Assembly (NCBI GenBank): GCA_002163975.1
Contig: CP019636.1
Location: 4,289,001 to 4,353,000 of the forward strand
Direction: 5' to 3'
DNA length: 64,000 nucleotides
Source of the DNA: Nostocales cyanobacterium HT-58-2
GTDB taxonomy: Bacteria; Cyanobacteriota; Cyanobacteriia; Cyanobacteriales; Nostocaceae
In this document: one piece after another, positions 7,924-17,509 of the stretch
Layout: every line of letters starts with the position of its first letter
Position numbering within the stretch: position 1 is the first letter of the stretch
Notes under the pieces: model-generated
The model's input: the letters and a program-made list of their open reading frames with translations, nothing else
Databases searched by the model: none
Told to the model about the DNA's origin: nothing
Program-made: the position numbers and the translations under genes

Positions 7924-10900
7924 TACAAATCTCCTGCTGATTGTTCATAGCTCGATGTTCTTGTCTGAGTTGCCTTTGTTGCTTCCTGGACTGTCTGCGA
8001 GTTTTGACTAGGTCTTGGCTTGGTCCAAATGAAGACTCGTCATCAGTTTCTTGAGTTAAAGTTTCTTGAGTTAAATATTTTGCCAACGCGTTTATGGTTG
8101 GATATTGAAACATTTCAACCATTGATATCTTAGTGTTAACAAGTTCATGGAGTTTCCGATGAACTTGAACTATAAGTAATGAATGACCACCGAGATCGAA
8201 GAAATTATCATAAATACCCACCTTCTCTACACGCAGTACCTCTTGCCAAAGAGTTGCCAGAGTTTGCTCAATCTCAGTTTGAGGAGCGACAAAAGTTTCT
8301 TCTCGCTCAAAGTTTGTTGGCTCAGGTAGCGATCGACGGTCTATTTTACCGTTGGATGTTAATGGCAGGGTTTTGAGTAGCACAAAAGCTCTTGGCACCA
8401 TATACTCGGGCAACTTCTGTTTCAGAAAGCTCCGTAAGTCGTTAATGAGTGCTGAATGGGTCTTTGCTCCTGATGGGACGACATAAGCCACCAAACGCTT
8501 ATCACCTGGTCTATCCTCCCGAGCGATCGCCACAGATTCCTGCACGTCTGGATGTCCCAACAGAACGCCCTCAATTTCTCCAAGCTCAATGCGGAAGCCC
8601 CGAATCTTTACCTGATGGTCGATCCGTCCAAGGAACTCCAGAGTTCCGTCTGGTCGGTAACGAGCTAAATCCCCGGTCTTATACAGGCGTGCTCCTGATT
8701 CCTTGGTAAAAGGGTTGGGAATAAACTTAAGAGCAGTTAGTTCAGGCTGATTCAGATAACCACGAGCTAAACCTGCACCACCAATGTGCAATTCACCAGG
8801 CACACCGATGGGCACGAGTTGCTGGTGTTCATCCAGTAAGTAGAGCTGAGTGTTGGCAATAGGGCGACCGATTGGAACTGAGCCTGACAACTTCTGACTT
8901 TGAGGAACTTGATAAACACAGCATCCCACCACGGTTTCTGTTGGTCCGTATTCATTAATAAGTATGGTGTCAGGAGCATTTGTTTGCCAAAAAGCAAGAC
9001 TCTCAGCCAAGAGGTTTTCGCCACCGATGATGAATGCTCTGGTTTTACCTGCCGCTTCTTGAGGAGATAATTGCTGAGTGAGTAATTCCAGTTGGGCTGG
9101 TGTGATTTTGACCAGGCTATAGTTTGACTTGTTTCGCAGGGCAGCGGCAAGGGCTTCGAGGTCGAGGTTTTGAGGCAAAAGTTCTACTTTACGACCTACC
9201 AACAGTGGTGAAAAAAGCCCTGTGATGGTTAAGTCAAAGGCTATGGAAGAATGAACCAGTGTTCCTTCTCCTTGCTCAACACTATACGCCTGCGTACACC
9301 ATCTTAGGTAATTGACCAAGCCTTTGTGGTGAATTAAAGTTCCTTTAGGTTTGCCCGTGGAACCAGAGGTGTAGATAACGTAAGCTAAGTTCTCAACTGT
9401 TGTATTGCTGACAGGGTTTTCTACCTGCTCGTAGGCAATGATTTCCCAATCGGTGTCTAAGCAAACGACCTTAATTTTCTCAGTTGGTAATTCTGCTGCT
9501 AAATGTTTTTGAGTCAGCAGTATCGGTGTTTGAGTATCTTCTAAAATAAAGGTCAGTCGCTCCTTGGGATAGGTTGGATCTAGCGGTACGTAAGCTCCAC
9601 CTGCTTTGAGGATGGCTAGAAGTCCCACCACCATTTCTATTGAGCGCTCCATATAAAGCCCAACTAGCACCTCTGGTCCAACACCCAGCTGTTGCAAGCC
9701 ATGTGCCAGTTGATTAACACGGGCGTTGAGTTCTGCGTAAGTTAGTTGCTGATTCTCAAACATAACAGCAACGTTGTCGGGTGTGCGCTCTACTTGTGCT
9801 TCAAACAGGTGGTGAATGCACTGGTCTTCTGGATAAACGGTTTGAGTCTGATTAAATTCGACGAGCAGCTGTTGTTTTTTGCGTGCGCTAACAATTTCTA
9901 GTTTGCTAATTTCTGCTTGAGGATGAGCGATGCTCCCGGAGGGAGCCGCCCACAGGTCTATCGCGCTGGTTAACAAAGTCTCAAATTCTTCGGCTAAGCG
10001 TTTGATATCAGATGTTAAGAACAGGTTAGCATCATAGTGAAATTCTGCGTTTAAAAAACTGTCACTACGAATGCAGGAAAGCTTAACTTTAAACCGATCA
10101 ATGCAGGCATACTGATGGTAAATTGAGAAAGATACATCACCAGCTACATACTTTGCATCTGTGTTCTCAAACTCAAAACAAAACGGGAAGAAGGACGGCT
10201 CTAAACTATTCCCGGTAACGCCAACAATTTGTTCCCAAGCAAAATACTCCTGTTTTGCATAGGCATTGCTTGCAGATGCGTCAACCTGCGCTAAAACATC
10301 GCTAAACTGATCGTTTGGTTGCAGACGGCAACGAAGTGGTACATATTTTGTTAGCAGTCCAATAGCTGTTTGTAACTCTTCATATTTTCGACCATTGCAC
10401 GCCATGCCAGTGATGATGTCGGATTGTGCGGTCAATCGCCAGAGCAGAATTTGCCAGCAAGCCAGCAAGAAATGAGAAACTGAAGTTTGATGATTGTGGG
10501 CACTGGCTTCTAGCTGTGCTACTACATCGGGATGAATTGGCAGAGTCATATATTGTGGTGCAAATGCCAATTTCTCCGAAGACCAATTTTCAAAAGGGAG
10601 CTTTAAGGTTTTCAAAGCAGAGAAATCCTGCTTTTGCCAATATTCTCTTCCTACTTTTGTATCTTCTGCCTCAATTAATTCATTTTGCCATTCAGCGAGA
10701 TTAGTATATTGTAGTGGTTCGTCGGTGAGTTCCTCACCTTGTAAGCAAGCTGCATAGCAACGGCTGATTTCACATACTAAATTCTTTAGTGTTTTTGTAT
10801 CTGCACACAAAGATGGCAAATGAATAATCAAAACATATTTTTTATATGATAAGTGAATCAAACTTGTTTGTAATATGGCATCTTTGTCAAAGTTATAAAC

Positions 10901-11218
10901 CTGTCTTGTGTTTTGAAAAATTATATCTATTGCCTGTGAAGAATCTTCATTTTCTAGAGTATGTTCATGTAATGAAATGGCGCTACAACTTCTGATCCTC
11001 TGAATAGGGATTTTGGTACCATGGGTGCGTTGAAAGGTCGTCCGCAGAATCTCATGACGATTGACAACTTGATGTAAAGCTGCTTTCAAAACCTCTACTT
11101 GCAAATTTCCTTCTAGAAGAATCGCACAACAAGCCAAATACGACTGGCTGTCTTGTTGTAGTAACCACAGATGCCTTTGTTGTGGAGAAAGTGGAAAACC
11201 TTGAATTTGTTGTTGCAT
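7916..11218 (-). CDS. NRPS: degenerate C-A(Asn/Asp)-PCP
   Basis: This 1100-residue single module starts with a condensation-fold domain (about 1-430) in which the catalytic HHxxxDG is replaced: the aligned residues read PSLCADT near 136, so both histidines and the glycine are missing. It also lacks the Asp pair of a cyclization domain. The adenylation domain spans about 460-960 (YTSGSTGKPKG near 616). By manual alignment to GrsA its specificity residues are D-L-T-K-I-G-E-V-G-K, the classic Asn code with Asp close by. The PCP is near 1006 (LGGHSLLIVQ). The preceding protein ends in a complete C domain, which probably makes the peptide bond, leaving the degenerate domain free for another role, such as an interface domain that recruits a beta-hydroxylase. 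ATG at 11218; the stop overlaps the next gene by 8 bases. Confidence 0.92.
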   Translation of the reverse strand: MQQQIQGFPLSPQQRHLWLLQQDSQSYLACCAILLEGNLQVEVLKAALHQVVNRHEILRTTFQRTHGTKIPIQRIRSCSAISLHEHTLENEDSSQAIDIIFQNTRQVYNFDKDAILQTSLIHLSYKKYVLIIHLPSLCADTKTLKNLVCEISRCYAACLQGEELTDEPLQYTNLAEWQNELIEAEDTKVGREYWQKQDFSALKTLKLPFENWSSEKLAFAPQYMTLPIHPDVVAQLEASAHNHQTSVSHFLLACWQILLWRLTAQSDIITGMACNGRKYEELQTAIGLLTKYVPLRCRLQPNDQFSDVLAQVDASASNAYAKQEYFAWEQIVGVTGNSLEPSFFPFCFEFENTDAKYVAGDVSFSIYHQYACIDRFKVKLSCIRSDSFLNAEFHYDANLFLTSDIKRLAEEFETLLTSAIDLWAAPSGSIAHPQAEISKLEIVSARKKQQLLVEFNQTQTVYPEDQCIHHLFEAQVERTPDNVAVMFENQQLTYAELNARVNQLAHGLQQLGVGPEVLVGLYMERSIEMVVGLLAILKAGGAYVPLDPTYPKERLTFILEDTQTPILLTQKHLAAELPTEKIKVVCLDTDWEIIAYEQVENPVSNTTVENLAYVIYTSGSTGKPKGTLIHHKGLVNYLRWCTQAYSVEQGEGTLVHSSIAFDLTITGLFSPLLVGRKVELLPQNLDLEALAAALRNKSNYSLVKITPAQLELLTQQLSPQEAAGKTRAFIIGGENLLAESLAFWQTNAPDTILINEYGPTETVVGCCVYQVPQSQKLSGSVPIGRPIANTQLYLLDEHQQLVPIGVPGELHIGGAGLARGYLNQPELTALKFIPNPFTKESGARLYKTGDLARYRPDGTLEFLGRIDHQVKIRGFRIELGEIEGVLLGHPDVQESVAIAREDRPGDKRLVAYVVPSGAKTHSALINDLRSFLKQKLPEYMVPRAFVLLKTLPLTSNGKIDRRSLPEPTNFEREETFVAPQTEIEQTLATLWQEVLRVEKVGIYDNFFDLGGHSLLIVQVHRKLHELVNTKISMVEMFQYPTINALAKYLTQETLTQETDDESSFGPSQDLVKTRRQSRKQQRQLRQEHRAMNNQQEICNE

Positions 11219-11288
11219 TTCTCTTGAGAAACCTCAATTTCAAACCTCATCAAAACTCATCTCTTTATCCTTTGTTAGTTTTCATGTT

Positions 11289-14200
11289 TTAGTGAAAACT
11301 AACTTTTTGCTTGAACTTACTAAACTTCTGTAGACTAGCTTTTTCGAGTTCTTCTTCTTCTTTAAAACGTTGTTGCTTGTCAACTTCTACAAGTCTTGCT
11401 ACTAGCTCGTTGAGCTTGCTATTGGGCTGTGTAACAATACTGTCTAATAGTGTTTTAAAATAAACTAACATCCTGTTGATAGTGTTAGCGTTAAATAAAT
11501 CAGTATCGTATTCCAAAATCCCCATTAATCCTTGCTCTGTTTCCCAGATAAAAAAGGTTAAATCTAACTTAGTCGTGTTGCTAGTGATATCCATGGGGTG
11601 TAAAGTCAGACCCAACAGTTCTAAGGGTGGCATTGGGGTATTCTGGAGAATGAACTGGACCTGAAACAGTGGTGTGCGGCTCATATTCCGCTCAGGATTC
11701 AAAGCTTCCACGAGCTTCTCGAATGGCAGATCCTGGTGAGCGTAAGCCCCCAGAGTCACCTCACGTACTCGTTCCAACAGTTCTCGAAAGCTCGGATTTC
11801 CCCCCAGGTAGGTGCGCAATACCAATTGGTTGACAAAAAATCCAATCAATCCTTCAGTTTCAGCTTGATTGCGATTGGCAACGTCAGTGCCAACAACAAT
11901 ATCGTCTTGAGAGGTATACCAGTGCAGCAGCGTTTGAAAAGCTGCTAGTAGTGTCATAAATAGAGTTACCCCTTCCTTGACGCTGAGAGTCTTAAGAGCA
12001 TCTGCTAAAGTTTTGGATAGGAATAGGGATTGTCTTGCACCTTGGAAAGTCTGCACCGCTGGTCGGGGACGGTCTGTAGGTAATTCTAGGACAGGAAGGT
12101 TTTTGCCAAGCTGCTGCTTCCAGTAAGCCAGTTGGGTTTCTAGCACTTCCCCTTGCAACCACTGGTGCTGCCACATAGTAAAGTCTGCATACTGAATGGG
12201 TAGTTCAGGAAGTGGTGCAGGTTTTCCGACACAGAAAGCTTCATAAAGCGCTACCAGTTCCCGAACGAGTACCCCCATTGACCATCCGTCAGAAATGATG
12301 TGATGCATTGTGAACAGCAACACATGGTCTGCTTCATCTAGCTGCAGTAGAGTTGCTCGCAACAATGGACCTTGAGTCAAATCGAAGGGGCGTTGGGCTT
12401 CCTCAGTGGATAGTCGTCGAACCTCGGCTTGCTGCTCAATCTCAGGAAATTCTTGCAGATCCACTATGGGAAATACTACAGTCAAATCTGGTGCAATAAT
12501 CTGAACTGGTTGAGCATTTACTGTTGTAAAAGTAGTTCGTAAAGCTTCATGGCGATGCACAATTTCGTTGAGACTTTGCATTAGCGCAGCAATGTTAAGC
12601 ATGCCTTTCAAACGCACAGCAGCAGAAATGTTGTAGGCAGCGTTACCTGTCTGCAACTGATCCAGAAACCATAATCGTTGTTGGGCAAAAGATAATGGCA
12701 GTACCACATCTCGCGAAACGCGCTCAATAGGTGGAGCGGTTAATCCGTCATCTGCCTTCATCGTCATCTCAACGTGTTTAGCAAGTCCAGCAACAGTCGG
12801 TGACTCAAACAAACAACGCAGTGGCAACTCCACCTGAAAGGTTTTGCGTATTTGAGAAATGACTTGAGTCGCTAGCAGCGAGTGTCCACCCAATTCAAAA
12901 AAGTTATCGTCAATGCCCACTTGTTCAACACTAAGAACTTGAGCATAAATCCTAGATAGCATTTCCTCAAACGGGGTGCGAGCAGCAACAAAGGCTTCTT
13001 TGAGTTCGGGTCTTACCTGACCAGGTGCTAGCAATGCCTGACGATTCACTTTCCCATTGGGCAGTAAAGGCAATGCCTCCAGTAGCACAAAGACGGATGG
13101 TACCATGTACTCAGGCAATCTTTTTTGTAAGTAATCGCGCAGCTGTGGTACGAATTCATGAGTGAATTGCTTCTGCAGTGGATTATTGGCGTAGGAACTC
13201 CAAGGTTTTAGCCGAACTGTTTCTTTAGGAAAACAAGCGTCAGCAATGATCCCTCTGGTCACCTCAGACTGTGCTGTTGTCTGCCGCCTGAATACAACGT
13301 CGTAACTCCCATCCGCACTGGAGCTTGACCAACTAATATCAACGGAATATGGTAAATCATGGCTCAAAGCCCATAAATCTTCGGGTTCTACCCCAGATCC
13401 TTGAGGAATTTCTTGTAAGATTTGTCGTAAGTCGCCTGTTGTCTGTGGTCCGGAGTGGCTTTTAAGCAGCTCTAAAGCTTTGACCTCTTCTACAAGACGC
13501 GCATTCGGTACATGGGTGATACCCAAAACCTCCGGTGAAGTTTTTTCAAGCAACTGACCAAGAGATGCTAGTGTTAAGCCCTGCTGTTGCCAATCCAACC
13601 AAGGGAACTCCTGAGTGGAATTGACTTCTGCTCCCACATAAAGAATGACATCGTAGCGAAACTTGGTAAGCTCGTTATGGTGCCAACCTCGCTTGGGAAG
13701 AATTTGCACGTGGCTAATTTGCGGTAGATGGCACTTGAGCGCGATGAAAAATTCTGGATCAATGACTAGTTCTTGCTCTTGGGCGACGCTTTGCTGTACG
13801 CGATGCTGTAATTGAGTTGTGGATAAAGAAGCAAGAGCTTGATGAATCTGCACAGAAGTATGAAAAGCTTCTAGCAGTGGCAAACTGCGTACATCTCCTA
13901 CAAAAATAAATCCTCCAGACTCCACACGAGCGACAGCACCTTCCAATACGCGAAGCAGATAATTGATGCTAGGAAAGTACTGAGCCACAGAGTTGAGGAT
14001 GACTGCGTTGAATGTCTCTGCTTCAATTCCCTCAAAGTTGTCTGCCTCTTTTTGACAAAGAGTCACTTGTGTCAGCGGCTGCGTCTGCATCCTCAACTGC
14101 TGTTGAATATAGTCTAGAGCTTCTTGCGAAAAATCTGTACCCCAGTATTGGGTGCAGTAGGAAGCGATTTTGAACAGCAGCAGACCAGTACCACAACCAA

Positions 14201-17200
14201 TCTCCAGCACATGGGTTGGTTTATACGAAAGGATGCGCTCTACTGTATGCTCTACCCACTCGCGCATCTCCTCAACGGGAATGGGCTGACCCGTATAGTT
14301 GCTATTCCAACCAGTTAAATTGAATGTTGGGTCTTGATGCACAGAGGTTTTGCTGTAATTTTCATCCCAGACGAGCTTCCACTGCGAAACCTGCTCATTA
14401 TAAACCGCTGTCCCTGGTACAAACTCTTCTAAACTCTGGTACTGTAAATTTTGAACTATATAAGCTACTAAGCGGTTATTACCTGGTTGCTCCTCTTGCG
14501 CCAAGACTACAGTCTGTTCTACCCCTGGGTGTTGGTTCAATAACGCTTCAATCTCTCCAAGTTCAATACGGAAGCCCCGAACCTTTACCTGATGATCAAT
14601 TCGCCCCAAAAACTCTATCTGTCCGTCTGCTCGGTAACGAACCAAATCTCCTGTTCTGTACAATCTTGCTCCCAGTTTGTTCTCAAAGGGACTAGGAATA
14701 AATTTAAGAGCAGTGAGTTCAGGGCGGTTTAAGTAACCGCGTGCTAGTCCATCCCCACCTATGTGCAGTTCTCCAGGCACTCCAACCGGAACTAACTGAG
14801 CGTGTTTATCTAGAATATAGAACTGTGTGTTAGCAATTGGGTGACTAATTGGTACTATGCTACTATCTTTTTCTACCGGGCAGGCTGCTGACCAAATGGT
14901 AGTTTCGGTAGGACCGTACATATTCCACAGCGAGTCACAGCGATTGAGTAACTGATTGGCTAGGTGTCTAGATAAGGCTTCTCCGCCACAGAGAATTTTC
15001 AATTGGGGGTTGCCCTGCCAATCTGCTGCTAGAAGTAGCTGCCATGTCGCCGGTGTGGCTTGCATGACTGTAGCCTTTGAATAAGTTAGCAAAGCTGACA
15101 ACTGTATTCCGTCCAAAGCAACTTCCCGGCTGGCGACGACCAGACGAGCGCCCACTATGATTGGGAGGAAAAGTTCTAACGCAGCAATATCAAAGGATAA
15201 GGTAGTGACCGATAAGAAAGTATCTTGCTCGGTTAATCCCGGGGTTTGGCGCATAGAGTGCAAGAAGTTGCTCAACGCACTATGGGGAATTTGCACACCC
15301 TTAGGCTTGCCTGTGGAACCAGAGGTATAGATGACATAAGCCAGATTGTGGACCGTAGTTTCACAGATGGGATTTTTCTTGTTTTCTTGGGCAATTCTCT
15401 CCCAATCAGCATCCAAGCAAACGACTTTGGCTTTGTGTTGTGGCAATGTCTTTACCAGCCGCGCCTGAGTCAGTAGCACTGGTAGTTGAGTGTCTTCTAG
15501 TATGGAAGTTAATCGCTCTTGCGGATAGGCGGGGTCTAGCGGCACATATGCGCCACCTGCCTTAAGGATGCTCAAGAGCGCGACGACCATTTCGAGCGTT
15601 AACGCAGCGGCTCCGTAGGAACTTCGCTCAACACAAATACCTACCAGCACCTCCGATCCTACGCCTAAAGCCTGTAAATAATGTGCTAGCTGATTAGCGC
15701 GTTGATTCAGCTCCCAATAAGTGATCTGCTGGTCTTCAAAAACGACCGCAATGGCATCAGGCGATCGCTCTACCTGAATCTCAAATAATTCGTGGATACA
15801 TAGGTCTTGTGGATACTCAGTAACAGTATTGTTCCACTCGACGGTTACTTGTTGTTTTTCTGTTGCTGTTAACAGAGGCAATCTTGAAAGACGTTGGTTT
15901 GGTTCTGCTACAATGCCTTGCAATAAGGTCTGAAAGTGTTCCAGCATCCGAGTTATGGTAGCATCGTCGAATAAGTCGGTGCTGTACTCCACTACTGCAA
16001 AAAGTCCCTCTGGCAGATCCCCCATGCTCAAACTCAGGTCAAATAAGGTTGTGTCTTTGTCAACGTCCAATTGACATAAAGTTAGACCTGGTAGCTCTAG
16101 GTCTGGCGTGAGGGAATTTTGGACTTGGAAGGTTGCATCTTGAAGCTGAAACATGACCTGAAACAACGGATTATAATTTAGGTCTCGCTCCGGTTGCAGT
16201 TCTTCCACTAGCTTCTCAAAAGGCAAATCCTGGTGTGCAAAAGCTCCCAATGCCATTTCCCGCACCCGTCCTAAGAACTCTAAGAAGGTCGGATCGCCTG
16301 AAAGGTCTGTTCGCATCACCAAGGTATTGACAAAAAATCCAATCAGCCCTTCAATTTCCGCTCTGTTACGATTGGCAATAGGAGAGCCGACAACAATGTC
16401 GGATTCCCCTGTATAACGGTGCAGCAAAGTCTTAAATGCTGCTAGTAATGTCATAAACAGGGTGACGCCCTCTTTGCGGCTGATATCCTTTAGTGCCTCA
16501 CCCAGGTTATTAGGCAGTACCAGAGATTGCCTTTTTCCAGTAAAGGTTTGAACGGCTGGTCTGGGTCGATCCGTGGGTAACTGTAGCATGGGGAGGCTCT
16601 CAAGTTGCTGCCTCCAGTAGTTGAGCTGGGTTTGGAGAACTTCTCCCTGTAGCCACTGTCGTTGCCAAACGGCAAAGTCCGCATACTGGATCGGCAGTTC
16701 ACGGAGTGGTGTTAGGGTAGGGTGCTCAGAGCTAGATTGCTCGGTGAAGAAGGCTTTGTAAAGCGCCGCTAGTTCCCCGAGAAAGACTCCACGAGACCAG
16801 CCGTCGGCGACAATGTGATGTATCGTCAGAAGCAATACGTGTTCTGACTCATTAATATGTAACAAAGTAACCCGCAGCAAAGGTCCCTGAGCTAAGTCAA
16901 AGCGTCGTTGGGCTTCCTCGTTGACGAGCCGCTGAATTTCGGACTCAAGCTCAGTCTTTGGCAATTCTTGCAGGTTAATCATCGGCAGTGGCTTGTGTTG
17001 AGCCGGATGAATAACTTGGCAAGGTTTTCCTTCTACAGTGACAAATGTTGTTCTCAAAACTTCGTGGCGGCGTACAATTTCGTTAATGCTCCGCTCTAGT
17101 ATTGCAACATTGAGTTGTCCTGTTAAGCGCAAGGCAATAGATATGTTGTAGAAGGGGCTGTCTGGCTCCAACTGGTTAAGGAACCATAGCCGCTGCTGGG

Positions 17201-17348
17201 CAAAAGATAAGGGTAAGGCGTTAGAGTCTTTTCTTTTAGGAATTTCTGAAGTTTTGAGTGGGCTAAGGCCCTTCTGCTTGAGGCGCTTTTCTAATAGCAT
17301 CCGTTGCTCTGGAGAAAGAGCAGCAATTTGTTGATAAAAATGACTCAT
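11289..17348 (-). CDS. NRPS: C-A(Gly)-N-methyltransferase-PCP-C
   Basis: This protein has 2019 residues. The first condensation domain (about 45-480) has HHIVADGWS near 180. The adenylation domain (about 500-1000) has YTSGSTGKPKG near 672, and its manually aligned specificity residues are D-I-L-Q-L-G-M-I-W-K, close to known Gly codes. An N-methyltransferase (EIGCGTGLLLF near 1051) is inserted before the last A motif, so the predicted residue is N-methylglycine. The PCP (LGGHSLLATQ) is near 1486. A second full C domain (HHIISDGWS near 1683) ends the protein, followed by a Lys/Glu-rich tail of about 30 residues that may dock to the next NRPS. The A domain closely resembles the second A domain of the NRPS at 23344-29967. 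It carries an 8-residue in-frame insertion after GICVERS. Upstream lies a 160-base gap with an AT-rich palindrome. Confidence 0.93.
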   Translation of the reverse strand: MSHFYQQIAALSPEQRMLLEKRLKQKGLSPLKTSEIPKRKDSNALPLSFAQQRLWFLNQLEPDSPFYNISIALRLTGQLNVAILERSINEIVRRHEVLRTTFVTVEGKPCQVIHPAQHKPLPMINLQELPKTELESEIQRLVNEEAQRRFDLAQGPLLRVTLLHINESEHVLLLTIHHIVADGWSRGVFLGELAALYKAFFTEQSSSEHPTLTPLRELPIQYADFAVWQRQWLQGEVLQTQLNYWRQQLESLPMLQLPTDRPRPAVQTFTGKRQSLVLPNNLGEALKDISRKEGVTLFMTLLAAFKTLLHRYTGESDIVVGSPIANRNRAEIEGLIGFFVNTLVMRTDLSGDPTFLEFLGRVREMALGAFAHQDLPFEKLVEELQPERDLNYNPLFQVMFQLQDATFQVQNSLTPDLELPGLTLCQLDVDKDTTLFDLSLSMGDLPEGLFAVVEYSTDLFDDATITRMLEHFQTLLQGIVAEPNQRLSRLPLLTATEKQQVTVEWNNTVTEYPQDLCIHELFEIQVERSPDAIAVVFEDQQITYWELNQRANQLAHYLQALGVGSEVLVGICVERSSYGAAALTLEMVVALLSILKAGGAYVPLDPAYPQERLTSILEDTQLPVLLTQARLVKTLPQHKAKVVCLDADWERIAQENKKNPICETTVHNLAYVIYTSGSTGKPKGVQIPHSALSNFLHSMRQTPGLTEQDTFLSVTTLSFDIAALELFLPIIVGARLVVASREVALDGIQLSALLTYSKATVMQATPATWQLLLAADWQGNPQLKILCGGEALSRHLANQLLNRCDSLWNMYGPTETTIWSAACPVEKDSSIVPISHPIANTQFYILDKHAQLVPVGVPGELHIGGDGLARGYLNRPELTALKFIPSPFENKLGARLYRTGDLVRYRADGQIEFLGRIDHQVKVRGFRIELGEIEALLNQHPGVEQTVVLAQEEQPGNNRLVAYIVQNLQYQSLEEFVPGTAVYNEQVSQWKLVWDENYSKTSVHQDPTFNLTGWNSNYTGQPIPVEEMREWVEHTVERILSYKPTHVLEIGCGTGLLLFKIASYCTQYWGTDFSQEALDYIQQQLRMQTQPLTQVTLCQKEADNFEGIEAETFNAVILNSVAQYFPSINYLLRVLEGAVARVESGGFIFVGDVRSLPLLEAFHTSVQIHQALASLSTTQLQHRVQQSVAQEQELVIDPEFFIALKCHLPQISHVQILPKRGWHHNELTKFRYDVILYVGAEVNSTQEFPWLDWQQQGLTLASLGQLLEKTSPEVLGITHVPNARLVEEVKALELLKSHSGPQTTGDLRQILQEIPQGSGVEPEDLWALSHDLPYSVDISWSSSSADGSYDVVFRRQTTAQSEVTRGIIADACFPKETVRLKPWSSYANNPLQKQFTHEFVPQLRDYLQKRLPEYMVPSVFVLLEALPLLPNGKVNRQALLAPGQVRPELKEAFVAARTPFEEMLSRIYAQVLSVEQVGIDDNFFELGGHSLLATQVISQIRKTFQVELPLRCLFESPTVAGLAKHVEMTMKADDGLTAPPIERVSRDVVLPLSFAQQRLWFLDQLQTGNAAYNISAAVRLKGMLNIAALMQSLNEIVHRHEALRTTFTTVNAQPVQIIAPDLTVVFPIVDLQEFPEIEQQAEVRRLSTEEAQRPFDLTQGPLLRATLLQLDEADHVLLFTMHHIISDGWSMGVLVRELVALYEAFCVGKPAPLPELPIQYADFTMWQHQWLQGEVLETQLAYWKQQLGKNLPVLELPTDRPRPAVQTFQGARQSLFLSKTLADALKTLSVKEGVTLFMTLLAAFQTLLHWYTSQDDIVVGTDVANRNQAETEGLIGFFVNQLVLRTYLGGNPSFRELLERVREVTLGAYAHQDLPFEKLVEALNPERNMSRTPLFQVQFILQNTPMPPLELLGLTLHPMDITSNTTKLDLTFFIWETEQGLMGILEYDTDLFNANTINRMLVYFKTLLDSIVTQPNSKLNELVARLVEVDKQQRFKEEEELEKASLQKFSKFKQKVSFH
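15594..15629. repeat. 24-bp in-frame insertion in A domain (small dispersed repeat type)
   Basis: The A domain here reads CVERSSYGAAALTLEMV, where other A domains in the window read CVERSLDMV. The extra 24 bases form an interrupted GC-rich palindrome placed inside a GAGCGTT...TTCGCTC site. Uninterrupted homologues keep GAGCGTTCGCTC or GAGCGATCGCTC there (25075-25080 region and 28268-28280 region). The NRPS gene at 39466-44871 has a different 24-base insertion at the same codon position. Small dispersed repeats of this size are known in cyanobacteria. Confidence 0.65.
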
Positions 17349-17482
17349 GAGTTTATATTCGGGTTAATTTATGCTCAGAAAAATTCAAGTTAGATGTCTT
17401 ATTTGTAAATCTAAACTGTAGATAATAAATAGCACGAGGCGAGAGAAAATACAGAGAGAGGGGAAAGACAGAGAATTCCATG

Positions 17483-17507
17483 AATTATATAGTAATCCTA
17501 TATAATT
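17483..17507. repeat. AT-rich 10-bp inverted repeat
   Basis: AATTATATAG and CTATATAATT pair perfectly around a 5-base loop. The element lies just behind the stop codon of the luciferase-like monooxygenase gene and 135 bases before the next NRPS start, in the longest gap (160 bases) in this part of the operon. It could attenuate or process the transcript. There is no T-run typical of an intrinsic terminator. Confidence 0.6.
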
Positions 17508-17509
17508 AA

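Noticed and set aside
10790..10840. Heterocyclization (Cy) domain in the NRPS at 7916-11218
   Set aside because: The Cy motif DxxxxD is not present at the PSLCADT position, and the A domain does not have a Cys/Ser/Thr code.
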